This document shows positions 1 through 10,659 of a DNA stretch of 64,000 bases, one piece after another (positions within the stretch are counted from its first letter, which is position 1; the number at the start of each line of letters is the position of its first letter). The notes below the pieces were generated by a model that was not told the origin of the DNA, did not search any database, and was given only the letters and a program-made list of their open reading frames with translations. The stretch is from Sycon ciliatum (lineage: Eukaryota > Porifera > Calcarea > Leucosolenida > Sycettidae): contig NC_088655.1 in NCBI RefSeq assembly GCF_964019385.1, forward strand, positions 6,170,658 to 6,234,657. Direction: 5' to 3'. Both the position numbers and the translations under genes were made by a program.

Positions 1-1440
1 ACACTCCCTGGTAGCGTGTCCACTGGCCAGGCAAGAAAAGCAAAGACGATGACGTTTTACCAGCTCAAAACGGGCTTTCTGGACAAGCTTCGTGAATGTT
101 GAACACTTACTGAGGGCATGCCGCACTTGTTTGCAGCAAAGGCAGGCTGACTGAGTTTTACTGGTTGCACTTGCTGGTGCCGTCGCTGCTGCTGTGCTGT
201 GTACTGTCGAAACTTCCTGGTGACTGTACACCCGCTGCGTCTTGTCGGTTCGGGTACTCGGCAGATCCACGACGCGCACAGCTGCTTCAGCCTTGTCCGC
301 CAGCCACAAAGAAAACACTCGCAAGCTGATGTCATGGCTACCCTGACGCACAAGTACTTCTCCCCACTGCAGTCGCAGGGATGTTGGCAACCTACCAACA
401 AGCTCTTGACGTAGCTGAGGGTTATACATGTGACCTTCACTTCGAAGGTGCTCCATGGTAGTAACTAGAGTCGTCACAGCAGTGGACAGGTTGATAAGAC
501 TATCAAAGTCTCCTGGCTTGAACTGTCCAATGGCCTTGGCTTTCCCGATCATGGCAGCAATCACAGCATCCGGTCGACCAAACCGGCTTTCCAGGACCTG
601 GAGTACCGTCGGCAGGTTCTCCGGCACGCTGAGCATCGCTCCGACGGCAGACTTGGCTGGGCCTTTTAGGCAACGTTGCAGACGAATTACATTCTCCGAT
701 GGCGAAAACCCACACTCGTCTGACGTCCTCTGGTAGGTAGAGGCGAATATGGGCCACTCCTCCGAGTCGCCAGAGAATGGCGGCAAGTCACGACCAACCG
801 TCTGTCGGATCAGAAACTTCTGCATGCCGTTTGCTGCTTGCGCTGGGTGCAGGCCTCCAGCCTCAGGACTCTCCTGAGCTGGCTTTGTTGCTGTTGTCCC
901 TGCCGCAACTGGCGCAAGTGTGGCGTGTGCAGTGCCGGGTTTCTGGGTCTCTACCCAATGCCTAGTAGCGGTCAAGGCGGACTTTCCCGGAAGTTTACAC
1001 ACTGTTTCTAATCGTGGCTGAGATGAGCTTACTTCTACTTTATTCTCCTGGCCAGAGCTGATCAACGACGCTGCTGATCGGGTAGTCGACGATGCCAACA
1101 ACGGCCTCAAATGCTGAGTCGGCGCACTGGATGCAGGACGAGACGATCGTCGCGAACGAGAGGACGAGGTGTTTTCGATTTGGGCATGGCGCGCCTCCAA
1201 CTCCAATTCAAGCAAATGCCTCTGCCTGTCCAGTCGTTCTTGCGCATCCGCCTCCTCAATTGCCATCAAACGTCGTGCCATCTCCAAATTGGCCTCCGCT
1301 TTTTGCCGTTTCACGGAGGAGGACGATCTCATCGATGAGGCGAGTGAGGCAGGGGATGCTTGCAACTCCAGCTCAGCAGCCTGCTCGGCGACATCGGCCA
1401 TATCCGTTTCGCCCTTACCTCTACGATTTCGCAGCATCAT
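1..1440 (-). CDS. gag: BEL/Pao retrotransposon gag polyprotein, N-terminal part (runs off the left edge)
   Basis: Reading the minus strand from the ATG at 1440, all 480 codons down to base 1 are open and there is no stop in the window. Residues about 50-105 are charged and likely coiled coil (EMARRLMAIEE region). Residues about 215-400 match the capsid-like region of BEL/Pao gag, beginning near LPPFSGDSEEWPIF. Near residues 430-480 are paired zinc-knuckle-like cysteine clusters, with CLCCKQ followed by LCFSCLASGHATREC. A first ATG at 1440 fits because a primer binding site and LTR lie just upstream at 1489-1507. In the family, gag builds the virus-like particle and is followed by protease, reverse transcriptase, RNase H and integrase, which would lie left of the window. 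The uninterrupted frame contrasts with the three other, broken BEL elements here and suggests a young copy. Small plus-strand frames over this stretch are its shadow. Confidence 0.85.
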   Translation of the reverse strand, partial: MMLRNRRGKGETDMADVAEQAAELELQASPASLASSMRSSSSVKRQKAEANLEMARRLMAIEEADAQERLDRQRHLLELELEARHAQIENTSSSRSRRSSRPASSAPTQHLRPLLASSTTRSAASLISSGQENKVEVSSSQPRLETVCKLPGKSALTATRHWVETQKPGTAHATLAPVAAGTTATKPAQESPEAGGLHPAQAANGMQKFLIRQTVGRDLPPFSGDSEEWPIFASTYQRTSDECGFSPSENVIRLQRCLKGPAKSAVGAMLSVPENLPTVLQVLESRFGRPDAVIAAMIGKAKAIGQFKPGDFDSLINLSTAVTTLVTTMEHLRSEGHMYNPQLRQELVGRLPTSLRLQWGEVLVRQGSHDISLRVFSLWLADKAEAAVRVVDLPSTRTDKTQRVYSHQEVSTVHSTAAATAPASATSKTQSACLCCKQVRHALSKCSTFTKLVQKARFELVKRHRLCFSCLASGHATREC

Positions 1441-1488
1441 TGCTGAGTTTCTGTAATCTGAAGGCTGTATATTTCTTTAGAACTGCTC

Positions 1489-1506
1489 ATCCGGCTCGAA
1501 GGACCA
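1489..1506 (-). promoter_or_regulatory. tRNA-Tyr-type primer binding site of the left-edge BEL/Pao element
   Basis: On the minus strand this reads TGGTCCTTCGAGCCGGAT. It is complementary to the 3' end of metazoan tRNA-Tyr (acceptor strand ending TCGAAGGA plus CCA), and it lies directly next to the LTR edge TG at 1507. The same site, with one change, is used by the element at 54806. The tRNA assignment comes from remembered tRNA-Tyr sequence and was not searched. Confidence 0.75.
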
Positions 1507-2140
1507 TGTTGCGGCCCTGTGGCCATGGTAGACAAGATTTCCTTCGAACCATTTCTTGTTCTTTACAAAGTGGAATAAAAACTGAAACTCAAAGAGTTCT
1601 GAAAGGCAAAGCGCGACACGCGTACATGTAGCCTCAAACAGAAAAGCTGCCAGCGCAAAAGGAAACATGCAGCCAAAAACATGCCTAGCTCTGACGTACA
1701 TCGTAGAGGTCACTGCGCATCCGGTACCGGTGCACTGCGCCCCAAAGCCAAAGGTGCAGGCACGGCGCCCCAAGGAGTGACGACATCCATAAACTGCATC
1801 GCGTCATGCAGATAGAGCGATAGCGTACAAAGTACAAACAAAACAAAAATAACTGAGAGAAGCGAAAATAAATAAATCGAAGAGAAGAAGCGAGAGAGAA
1901 GAGAGAAGGAATTTAATTCTAATTATTTAGAGCTGGACAGATATTATCAAGGAGACATGCAGATACACAATAGAATCGACTCGACTGCATGTAGAGTAGC
2001 TGCCTCTAACTGCAGCAGAGTGGAGCACGCACGTACGTGATCAACTCGGGAATAGTGGAAGGTGAGAGAAACAAAATACAAATAAATTCGAACGAGCAAA
2101 TACAATAATTGTGAATTCATGTGCAAGTGTCTTCTGTAAC
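1507..2140 (-). repeat. 5' LTR of the left-edge BEL/Pao element (outer end not determined)
   Basis: The LTR must begin at 1507 (plus-strand TGTTGCGG), immediately outside the primer site. The second LTR lies outside the window, so the far boundary cannot be placed; 2140 is only where a different repeat pattern begins. The stretch is AT- and purine-rich around 1850-1910 and contains no coding signal. Confidence 0.5.
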
Positions 2141-3048
2141 ACTGTAACTAAAGACCACCGTGACTAGCAACCAGCCTGGTACTACCGACCACTTCGCCAG
2201 GCACGGATTGTCTCACATTCAAAATTCACTGTGACTAGCGACTACCTGCTGAACTCGACCAACGACCGCCTTTTCTTGTCCCAAAGACGATTTTTGACCC
2301 GTAACTAGAGACCGCGATGTAGGAAATCAAATGCTGCTCGAAGCACCTTCTTGAAATTTTGATGATTTTCCGTTGTCCTGAAAGGAATCTTTCGACACCA
2401 CAGCTGAAGAAATGAACGCAGGTCATTTTGACCGTGAAGTCGGTGTGGACTGCACTACACCTGTCAGAATTTCAAGCGATGTCAAGAATAAACATGATAG
2501 GAAACGCGCATCGAAAGCGCTCTGTGATCGATGTTATACTACTCGGAGGAGAAAGGAAGACTGAGCGGCTCTGTCACCCTAGTCATACAGACGAATCGAC
2601 AATAGCATCAAGGAATCCAGAAACAAAGCAGCACCGCAAGGTCCTGATGCTGAAGGATCGCGTTCAAGCAATCGAGAAGTCGCAACAAGGACAGTCGGTA
2701 CGATTGATCGCATGAACAAATTTGAAGCCCAGCGCAAAACGAAACTTCCACAGAGAACGTTTGACTCCTGGCTTCAGAAGTAGGAGCTGAATTTGATGTC
2801 CGCAAAAAAATAATCTTCTCTCTTTCTGTCTCTCTCTGTCTCTCTCCGTCTTTCTATCCAAGTGTTGTTTGACCTGAAATAAGAATGGAATCCGCAAGTC
2901 TTGGGGAATTGTATTAGCTGCATTTTGATATACATATCATAAAATAGGATCCATATATGGTCGCCCGGTGCAAACTAAAGACCACCTGCTACTAAAGACC
3001 GCTTTTGCTGGCACCAAGGGGTGGTCGGTAGTCACAGGTTTTACTGTA
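2137..3048. repeat. Possible TA-flanked DNA-transposon remnant
   Basis: The right end, 3023-3048, reads inward as ACAGTAAAACCTGTGACTAC, which resembles pogo/mariner-type termini. Related GTGACTA(G/C)C(A/G)ACC modules appear at about 2159 and 2230 in the opposite orientation. No convincing transposase frame was seen between them, and the left boundary is weak. Confidence 0.3.
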
Positions 3049-3337
3049 TATGGGCAAAGGTGAAAACCCATTTTCTGCATCAACGTTGCCCTGTTTTCCA
3101 CACATTGTGTTCCAAACTCGATGTGGTGTACAGCACAGTTGAAGCAATTCTTTTCAAGTCAGGACTTGACCATGATACATATACCTGTCATTGCACAATC
3201 ATGGTCTGAGAACTCACTCACTGGGTCGTCCTGACTCATTATGTTGGAAATGGTGCAGTACATTTCACTGAATGTTACCAAGGACTTATTCAACTGTTCT
3301 ATACTTCATTGTTGAGTAATGCATGAGTAGAACTTAC

Positions 3338-3398
3338 AGTGGTGAAGTGGATAGAAAAATTCCACAGCTTCCATCAGCAGCGTGATGATCAGCATGGC
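3338..3398 (-). CDS. Probable downstream exon of the Roco-family gene
   Basis: On the minus strand a good acceptor (pyrimidine run then cag at 3399-3401) precedes 61 coding bases that end at an ACT|gtaagt donor. One frame reads AMLIITLLMEAVEFFYP, which resembles a helical C-terminal COR segment. The frame that would continue phase 1 from exon 3928-4105 reads HADHHAADGSCGIFLS instead. The assembly gap at 3464-3663 lies between the two and could hide another exon, so the phase is unresolved. Confidence 0.4.
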
Positions 3399-3463
3399 CT
3401 GATACGTTCAACAGGAAAGAACAGAAAACATAATTTGAAAAGTATCCATGTCTCTGTGCAGAA

Positions 3464-3663
3464 NNNNNNNNNNNNNNNNNNNNNNNNNNNNNNNNNNNNN
3501 NNNNNNNNNNNNNNNNNNNNNNNNNNNNNNNNNNNNNNNNNNNNNNNNNNNNNNNNNNNNNNNNNNNNNNNNNNNNNNNNNNNNNNNNNNNNNNNNNNNN
3601 NNNNNNNNNNNNNNNNNNNNNNNNNNNNNNNNNNNNNNNNNNNNNNNNNNNNNNNNNNNNNNN
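3464..3663. other. Assembly gap (200 N)
   Basis: Exactly 200 Ns, a typical scaffolding placeholder. It falls between exons 3338-3398 and 3928-4105 of the Roco-family gene, so coding sequence may be missing here. Confidence 0.99.
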
Positions 3664-3927
3664 ATATTCGATTATAGGAATGGGTATAAAATCATAAAGG
3701 TTAGCAGAACACACATACCCAACCAGTCATGTGTTCATTATCCACAGAGAAAACTATTCTCTTTTTTCGTATAGAATCCCACGCAAACAGAAGTTCTCGT
3801 TGAGACCTGAGCAAGCCCATAGATCAAATCGTGTTGCAAGATAGTGTGAAGTAGACATTTGCACACAAGTATTCTAGCACTAGCATACAAGGAGCACACA
3901 TGGTGTATTTAGCACATTCAGCTTTAC

Positions 3928-4105
3928 CAGCATCATCTTGGCGAGCAGCAGTGGACTGACTGGCGTGATCAGAGTGTGTCTGGCTGCTCGAAGGAACGAT
4001 GTCTGCAGAGTCTGATTGAACAGTGGATGCAGTAGCTCCGGTGGAGACCGGCTGGACAGCTTGCACCCGACGCTTCCGGAATATGTCCGGGAAATCGGTG
4101 GCCAG
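3928..4105 (-). CDS. Roco-family gene exon after the main COR exon
   Basis: The acceptor ctgcag at 4106-4111 is followed in phase 0 by LATDFPDIFRKRRVQ and a serine/threonine-rich segment (TASTVQSDSADIVPSSSQTH). Phase 0 matches the end of exon 5156-6256. The likely donor is GCTG|gtaaag at 3921-3927, which leaves phase 1. The low-complexity middle suggests a flexible linker. If the donor is not used, the frame would continue to a stop near 3824, giving an alternative C-terminus. Function within the protein is unknown. Confidence 0.6.
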
Positions 4106-4215
4106 CTGCAGTGCGGAGAGTAACAAATATACAAACAAGCGACAAACATGGCCCTAACATCAACATCAGCTAGTGTCCATATCATCCACACCACTGAGAA
4201 TCAAATCAACGAGAG

Positions 4216-4432
4216 GCACACAACCAGCACACGACCAGTACACGACCAGCACAAGACCAGCACACGACCAGCACACGGCCAGCACACGCCAGCACACGAC
4301 CAGCACACGACCAGCACACGACCAGCACACGGCCAGCACACACCAGCACACGACCAGCACACGACCAGCACACGACCAGCACACGACCAGCACACGACCA
4401 GCACACGACCAGCACTCGACCAGAACACGACC
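4216..4432. repeat. 11-bp minisatellite
   Basis: About nineteen tandem copies of an ACACGACCAGC unit with small variants (ACACGGCCAGC and shorter CACACGCCAGC). It lies in an intron of the Roco-family gene. All frames through it are open on both strands, which creates spurious Thr/His/Ser-rich and Val/Cys/Trp-rich reading frames. Confidence 0.95.
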
Positions 4433-4478
4433 GAGAATGCATTGTGAGATGTGTAATGGTAAGTGATAGATATTTTAA

Positions 4479-4681
4479 GAAAGGGTTTGCTCCCCACACT
4501 GGAGCTCGCGCTATTCCGCCGACTTTACTTGACACTTGACTGACTCACGACTGCCATCCAGAGCACACGAGAAGTCCATCGAACCTTCGACTTGGCAAAC
4601 CTGCAAGAAAGCACCACTCCCTGCTCAATACACAGTGTCGGCGGAATAGCGCGAGCTCCGGTGTGGGGAGCAAACCCTTTC
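4479..4681. mobile_element. Foldback MITE with about 45-bp terminal inverted repeats
   Basis: The left arm starts GAAAGGGTTTGCTCCCCACA at 4479. Its inverted copy ends at 4681 with one mismatch over about 45 bases (ACTGGAGC against the complement of GCTCCGGT). The centre is about 110 bases without coding potential. The element lies in an intron of the Roco-family gene. No clear target duplication was seen and the superfamily is not assigned. Confidence 0.75.
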
Positions 4682-4749
4682 TCACAAATCATCGCCGAAG
4701 TCGCAACCACTACTTTGATAGATATTTTGTTAATAAAATTGTAAAACAA

Positions 4750-5135
<386 letters not shown>

Positions 5136-5155
5136 CAACAGGCGATCATACTCAC

Positions 5156-6256
5156 CAGTTCTTCATGCTGCTGTAGCACCTTGCAGATCTTTGCAAAGCG
5201 CTGGGCGTTCGGTGATTTCACTAGCAGCTGGTGAAGCTTGGTCGAGGTGTGATGGTAGTCGGTAACTGCCCAGCTGTGGACCAATGCTGCTGCAGCGTGT
5301 AGATGATTATTGTGCCCACATGATAAAGATGATGATGTAAGGCCCAGGCAGGTGGCCAGTGCAGGCAGGTCGGACTCACCAAGGCTTCCTCGGACGGACT
5401 CGAAGGACTGTGCAGAGAGCAGTGAAGCATGGTTGACCGGCCATTCGAGAAGAAGCGAGGCACGATCAACGTAAGTGTAGGTGTTGGAGAGATGACCCTG
5501 TGTTGCTACGGACGATCTGACTTGCGCTGCATCGTACACAGCGAAATCAAACTTGGTGCTTGGCTCGTGGAGGTGCTGACGAATGGAAGCAGAGCTGAGG
5601 ATGCTTGTGGTGTAATTAGTGCCCGGGCTATACTCTGCTGCCAGCTTATCAAACACCTTTCGCAACAGAGCCAGCAGACAATAGCCATCTAGCGTATCTT
5701 CAACAGGCGCATGGACAACAGCGACAGCTTGGCGCAGGCTGTCCGTGACGGAGATGCAACCACGGGCTGTGGAATGGACTGGAGTCACTACCACCAGATT
5801 CTTCCAGAGCTCAGCAGGAATGCCGTGAAGCTCGTGGAAATAGGCGTACAGCTCTGTCTGCAGCCTGATAACTAGAGCAGTGGAGAAGCAGTGCTGAGTC
5901 GTGAAAGAGACTCCTGCGCACGCCGACCGATGTGATGAATCTTTCTTGGCCAGTGGGCCGAGGCAGTTGTCAGCGGTCGGAAAACGGCTGGGTGCCAGGA
6001 TCCTTCCTTTCTCCTGCAGCAACACACCTAGTTGTATCACCATCTGCAGCAGCATAGGGCCCTGACCTTCTGCTCCCTCGCAGCTGTTAAGCTTGCCAAG
6101 GACTGCCTGGACCTTCGCAACACCATCTATGAAGTGCAGCATATCTTCATCGTCAAGGCCAGGTTCTGCGAAAATGAGACCAATGACCGTGGAGAGCAAC
6201 CAGTTGGGTCGGTTAACAATGATGTCGTCCAGCTCAGGGGATGAGAAAGAAACAAT
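5156..6256 (-). CDS. Roco-family gene, main COR-domain exon
   Basis: This 1101-base exon (367 codons, phase 0 to 0) follows a ttgtttctag acceptor and ends CTG|gtgagt. It opens IVSFSSPELDDIIVNRPNWL. Joined to the preceding exon end (RRYRKILNAYGL), it matches the start of COR domains, where a Leu-rich helix, a Gly-hydrophobic strand and a Pro-x-Trp-Leu motif follow one another. COR (C-terminal of Roc) mediates dimerisation and regulates the adjacent GTPase in Roco proteins. The rest is helical and leucine-rich, ending LQQHEEL. Known Roco proteins act in signalling. The role of this member cannot be inferred, and no kinase domain is visible downstream within the window. Confidence 0.85.
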
Positions 6257-7034
6257 CTAGAAACAAAAACACGATATGCAAACCCATACACACAGCAACA
6301 CACATAGTTGTAAGCCGACGCACGGTACATGCCCAAACATGGATGCACACACATTCCACACGCATGCGCAGGCAGAAGGATATTAAAAAGGCCAAATACC
6401 TCCAAAATAAAACAAAACAAACCAAGTCAACCAGCCAATCCTCGACGCGTCATGACAGCACACTTCGCCTGACCCCACTTTGAGAGACAATGCGAAACTG
6501 TTAAATGAACCATCCTAAGTTTTAAAGAAATGGATTGTATGGGAAACGGGTGGAGATGCCCTGGCTTGAGTTCCGCGGAAATCAGTGCCGTATCCTCTCA
6601 TGAACACAAACACAACCCTCTGGTGCCACCCAAAGCAGGACTATGCAGCACATCCTCATAGAAACTCACTGTTGAAGATCAATCCATCAAAGGTGCAAAG
6701 CACAATGCACCCGTTGTCAATAATTTCTTTATCAGCCTAAAGCCAGCAATCTGTAGGTGATGTCCCCTGCTGTCAAGCCCCAGCTAGCCATATTGTGCAC
6801 AGCAACACACTAAACCTGTTCCACAATTTTCACTTCATCTTGAAGTTTCCTGCAGCCTTACACCTACTAGTATCGGTGTATAGCTGGTCTACCACTGAAT
6901 AATAGATAATAAACTACAGCTAATGGCAGGATGGGCATCGTAATGTTCTAGATATGGACTTTAAAAGAAGTAGGAACAAATCAAACCAGTTGCATCTTTC
7001 CTTCAAACCAACGGATAAGAACAAATCCACTTTA

Positions 7035-7635
7035 GGGGGTCGTTGCAAAAGTTGTTTTTGTCGACCCTGAAACGAGCATCGTTCGTTGGAGGGGGGTGGG
7101 GGGGGGGGGGGGGGGCAAAAATCGCAAGTCGACCGACACTACAGTCCATTCATTGGAAACTGTCCCACTGGCTTTTGAAAGTTCAATTTGGGCCGAATTG
7201 AGGATGAAAAATCCACTTTAAATTTCAAGAATATGTGTCAGGGATCTGTTTCTCCACATACTTTGCCATGCATACCTCTCCAAATTTTGTAAACCTGGCC
7301 GAATTTCTATTTCCCTGTTCTTGGGCTTTTCTGCCCTCAAATGTGGCAAGGAGTTATTGCACGGGTCACACAATGCAGGATGTACTGTTGTTTTCACGAT
7401 ATCTACAACTATGTGCGGGAGACACCAAAAATGTAGGGTGCCAGTTTCCAATATATCGTGAAAAAATCACAAGTCGACCGATACTATACATATGTACATG
7501 ACTACATATACATGCATGCAATTTTCATCATCCAGCATAGCAAGCTGCGTTCCTTTCAAAGGGAGTGGAGGGTGTCCGAGTAAGAAATGAGCGATGTTCA
7601 TTTCAGGGACGACAAAACACTTTTGCAACGACCCC
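7035..7635. mobile_element. PIF/Harbinger-like MITE (TTA target duplication)
   Basis: The ends read GGGGGTCGTTGCAAAAGT and, inverted, GGGGTCGTTGCAAAAGT. The terminal inverted repeats run about 50 bases and are flanked by TTA at 7032-7034 and 7636-7638. The three-base TTA duplication fits PIF/Harbinger. Inside are a G run at 7092-7115 and two directly repeated copies of a CAAGTCGACCGA motif (about 7124 and 7470). It has no transposase frame and lies in a Roco-gene intron. Confidence 0.7.
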
Positions 7636-7732
7636 TTAGAGATGTACATGACACACATGACATACATCATAACATAAAATACATCTACTGCAAGTAAATT
7701 GAAATTACTCAATCTGCAGAGTATGTACATAC

Positions 7733-7939
7733 CAGCCCATACGCATTGAGGATCTTGCGATATCGACGGATTTGTTCGGTGTTGATGCTGTCTGCATTGT
7801 CATCATACTCTACGTGGCTAGCAGCACAAAGCTGTCGAGAGAACTCCCGACTTGTTGAGAATGGCTCTCGGATGTTGTCATGGAGTTGTGCCAGTACTTC
7901 CTCTGCCTGCCCGAGCACTTTGGGTTGCTTGCAAGATTT
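7733..7939 (-). CDS. Roco-family gene exon, Roc-COR junction
   Basis: A 69-codon exon, phase 0 to 0, between the acceptor catgttcag and the donor CTG|gtatgt. It encodes KSCKQPKVLGQAEEVLAQL and ends IRRYRKILNAYGL, the lead-in helix of the COR domain. Phase 0 on both sides matches exons 9278-9504 and 5156-6256, so the join gives a continuous Roc-COR protein. Confidence 0.85.
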
Positions 7940-8221
7940 CTGAACATGCACATCAACACAGTGGGTAAAGTACTCTCTGTTCACAAACCTGATTAAACAT
8001 TCGTTAATGATGTATGTATACGTCACTGAGAACGAACCCAATCCACTAATGACGTACTTCCTCCGTAAGCAAAACTTCATTGCATATTTACAGCTCAGTA
8101 TAAAGCATTCTATGGCTACAAACACACTTTGCAAAGTGGAACACACAGCAGCATTTGAGAGATTAGTTATTTACAGATGTCACACAGCTCGTTCAAAGCA
8201 CTCCAGCTTCACTCTTCGTCT

Positions 8222-8700
8222 GAATCTCATGACGACTCACTCCATGATGATATCGAATCTGCACCCTCGCTGACTTTCGTTTTTTGTTCCGCAGCCTTTA
8301 CAAGTTGCCAATACACTAATTGATCGCGGAGATCGCCAAGTTCTTTGACAGAACTGTGAGCTTGACGACCTCCACAGTGACAAGTCTGCCTACAGGCTGT
8401 GGAAGAATACCAAGTCATCGACGTTGAGATTAGGACTTTGAGCCGGCTGAATGACAACCCGAATGTCAAACCCTTTTGCTTTCCCCTGCAATGCTTACAC
8501 TCGTGCATTGATTTTGGCTGTGTGTGGACCCCTCACCATCGTGCTGGTACAGCATGCAGTCGCTGGCCGGCTTCGAGCAACGCATCTTTTTAACTGTTTC
8601 TCATTGTCACACTTCGGTGTCACGCGCCTGGTCCTGGGCCTGGCTGGGGTTGTGTTCTGGTGCTGATTTTCGAAAGGACTCCACCCTTTTCGGAGGTTCA
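8222..8700. other. Intronic stretch with weak minus-strand coding character
   Basis: A minus-strand frame at 8227-8508 contains VKELGDLRDQLVYWQLVKAA and an acidic Ser-rich end. It looks protein-like but matches nothing recognisable and has no clear splice signals. It could be an exon-like relic of a mobile element. No function is proposed. Confidence 0.2.
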
Positions 8701-8954
8701 AAAGCCTGTCAGAACAATAAACGACACTGCGGTTACCCTATGTAGGGGTCACTGAAATGTTTGTCTAATGCCGACTTGCCACTTTCTATGCCACACATAA
8801 TTTTGTGAAGGTCATTCTTGGAAAATTGTATAAGGTTGCTTCCAGTTTGAATGGTTCATTCATAACCAAATCCACAATTCACGGGAGAGGTGCAAGTGCG
8901 GATCACCACCAATGATTATAAACTCTGTCTAATGCACTGGTGTGCATTGCAGTT

Positions 8955-9225
8955 CTATATCCGTCTCTCTTTAACTCCCACTCTCACTCTCTGTCTCCCT
9001 AACTCTTTCTCTCCATCGTTCTGTCCATCTTTCTCTTCATCGTTTTGTCCATCTTTCTCTTCATCTCTTTCTGCCTCTTTTTCTCTCAATCTCTTCTTTC
9101 TTGTTTTTTCTCTTTCTCTTTCTCGTTCTCATCATCTATCTCTTTATCCTTCTCCCTCTTTCTCTCCATCTTTCCATCTTTGCCTCTCTCTATCACACTT
9201 TATCTTTCCTGATCCCTTTACTATC
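8955..9225. repeat. Degenerate (CT)n/(TCTTT)n pyrimidine tract
   Basis: Almost pure pyrimidine on the plus strand with degenerate CTTTCTCTT and CATCTTT units, just downstream (in gene sense) of exon 9278-9504. No coding value. Confidence 0.85.
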
Positions 9226-9277
9226 CCCTAGTTTCTCCACTAGTAGTAATTGAAACATGGTTTACAGTTTTACTTAC

Positions 9278-9504
9278 GCTCAGGATATCTCTGCAGACCT
9301 CAGAAAGTTTGACTCTCAGGCGATCGAAGTCTGCGTCATTGACGGTGGCATTGATAGCAAAGCGTCCTCGAAAGTGGAGTTTATCACCAAACTCCTTCTC
9401 GACACTACTATAGCTTGTGGCAAGCTTTGCAGCAAGTTTTCCATGATCCTCTCTCTTGATCTCGTCGCGGAAGGTCGCAATGATCATGACATTGAACGGC
9501 TGGT
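9278..9504 (-). CDS. Roco-family gene exon, second part of the Roc GTPase
   Basis: A 227-base exon that begins in phase 1 after acceptor aatacag and ends in phase 0 before gtaagt. The split codon joins the preceding exon to give Asp. The segment NVMIIATFRDEI has the form of the G4 base-recognition strand of Ras-like domains (hydrophobic strand, then T-x-x-D). Downstream it reads FDRLRVKLSEVCRDIL, consistent with a C-terminal helix of the Roc domain. Phase agreement with both neighbours supports the model. Confidence 0.8.
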
Positions 9505-9557
9505 CTGTATTTGCAACAATAAGAGATGGGAAACGCAAAAAATATATATATATATGT

Positions 9558-9681
9558 ATAGGATATTGACCAAGACGAGGTCTATATGGGAAATATAGGC
9601 CAAGTAAAAGACCGAGGTCCGCCGAGGTCTTTTACGAGGCCTATATTTCCCATATAGACCGAAGTCGAGGTCAATATCCTA
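9558..9681. repeat. 124-base near-perfect hairpin
   Basis: The left arm begins TAGGATATTGACCAAGACGA and the right arm ends with its inverted copy, TCGAGGTCAATATCCTA. The arms also share CTATATGGGAAATATAGG and AAAGACC. The loop is very short (around CGAGGTCCGCCGAGG). This is either a foldback element or the fused ends of a deleted TIR element. It lies in a Roco-gene intron. Confidence 0.75.
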
Positions 9682-9825
9682 TTTATCATGATTCCTTTGC
9701 CATAACCCCAAAATTTGAACCTTTAGGAGCTATTTTAACCTTTTTAGTATAGCATTTGTACTATAGTGTACATAGGATGTTGCCTATTTTGGGTACAAGA
9801 CTGTAAGAACAACAGAGTTCAGCAT

Positions 9826-9945
9826 CTGCAGCACAGTGGCTGGGTGGTATAAGGGGTTGCTTGAGATTCATACTGTTGTGAGTTCGAATCCTGCCTGTTC
9901 TCGTCCTTTGTCTTCTTTCTTTCAATTTTTCTTTTTGAAGTGGAG
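9826..9945 (+). mobile_element. tRNA-derived SINE (copy 1)
   Basis: A polymerase III B-box-like GAGTTCGAATCC lies at 9880-9891, about 45 bases downstream of an A-box-like TGGCTGGGTGG. The copy then runs into a pyrimidine-rich tail (CTTTGTCTTCTTTCTTTC). The tail type recurs in the two copies at about 10150 and 12850. It cannot fold as a complete tRNA. Confidence 0.55.
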
Positions 9946-10146
9946 AGAAAAATTCTAAGTCCCTCCAAAGTCGAAAGATTACAATGCCTAAGTGGTCGAT
10001 ACAAGCGGTCGATATAAGCGGTCGATATTGCGGTGATATGGGTAATATAGGACCAGTCAAGGATCACGAGAATTAGTGGAGGTCGATATAGAAGAGTGAT
10101 AAATATATAATATTAACTGGTTTGAGGGAAAGAGACAAACGGGAAA

Positions 10147-10282
10147 AGTCTGAAGAAAAAATTGACTGTCACCACCAGGACTCGAACCAGGGACCCTCGC
10201 TTGTAGCCAGCGATGCTCTAACCACTGAGCTATGGTGTAGTCGTCATCCCAGCAGAGGCCGTTCAACATTTTCTTCAGACTT
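10147..10282 (-). mobile_element. tRNA-like head of a SINE (copy 2)
   Basis: Positions 10168-10239 fold as a 72-nt cloverleaf on the minus strand. The D stem is GCTC/GAGC, the anticodon stem TCGCT/AGCGA, the variable loop five bases, and the T arm carries TTCGAGT. The acceptor has two mismatched pairs, the T stem one, and the anticodon loop GGCTACA lacks the universal U33. These defects argue against a working tRNA. An inverted GTCTGAAGAAAA / TTTTCTTCAGAC pair flanks the unit. Confidence 0.55.
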
Positions 10283-10659
10283 CGTAACTAATATATAGGC
10301 TGCTCTAGTGCTGCTGCATCGCGCAATGCCCGGTACATTTTGTAGTTTGGGCACTCTGGCGCTAGAGCGACGAGCTATCTTAATGTCTGTGGTGCCTCCT
10401 TTGCACCATGGCTGGTAGCTCGGCCTATTTGGCTCGTAGCTGTACTGATGAGAGCTTGCTGTCTACAGCATTGGGTATATATATATAATATTTGTGGTGA
10501 GGAGATTTGAGGAAAGGTGATTTTAAGCAGCACACTCTCTGCAATATCATAGCATGCAGCTAAAAAATTGGTCAAAAGAGTGTTTTAAAGCAATTGTGCT
10601 AATGCTACTAGTACTTCAAATGAATTGGCGACCGATAGTACGTACTAGGGTGTTATGAG

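Noticed and set aside
1092..1631. 179-codon plus-strand frame
   Set aside because: Antisense shadow of the left-edge gag and its leader.
4216..4432. Thr/His/Ser-rich repeat protein
   Set aside because: The 11-bp array is open in all frames on both strands. No start context or splice signals.
10168..10239. Functional tRNA gene
   Set aside because: Good D and anticodon stems, but no U33, a T-stem mismatch and two acceptor mismatches. The SINE context explains it better.
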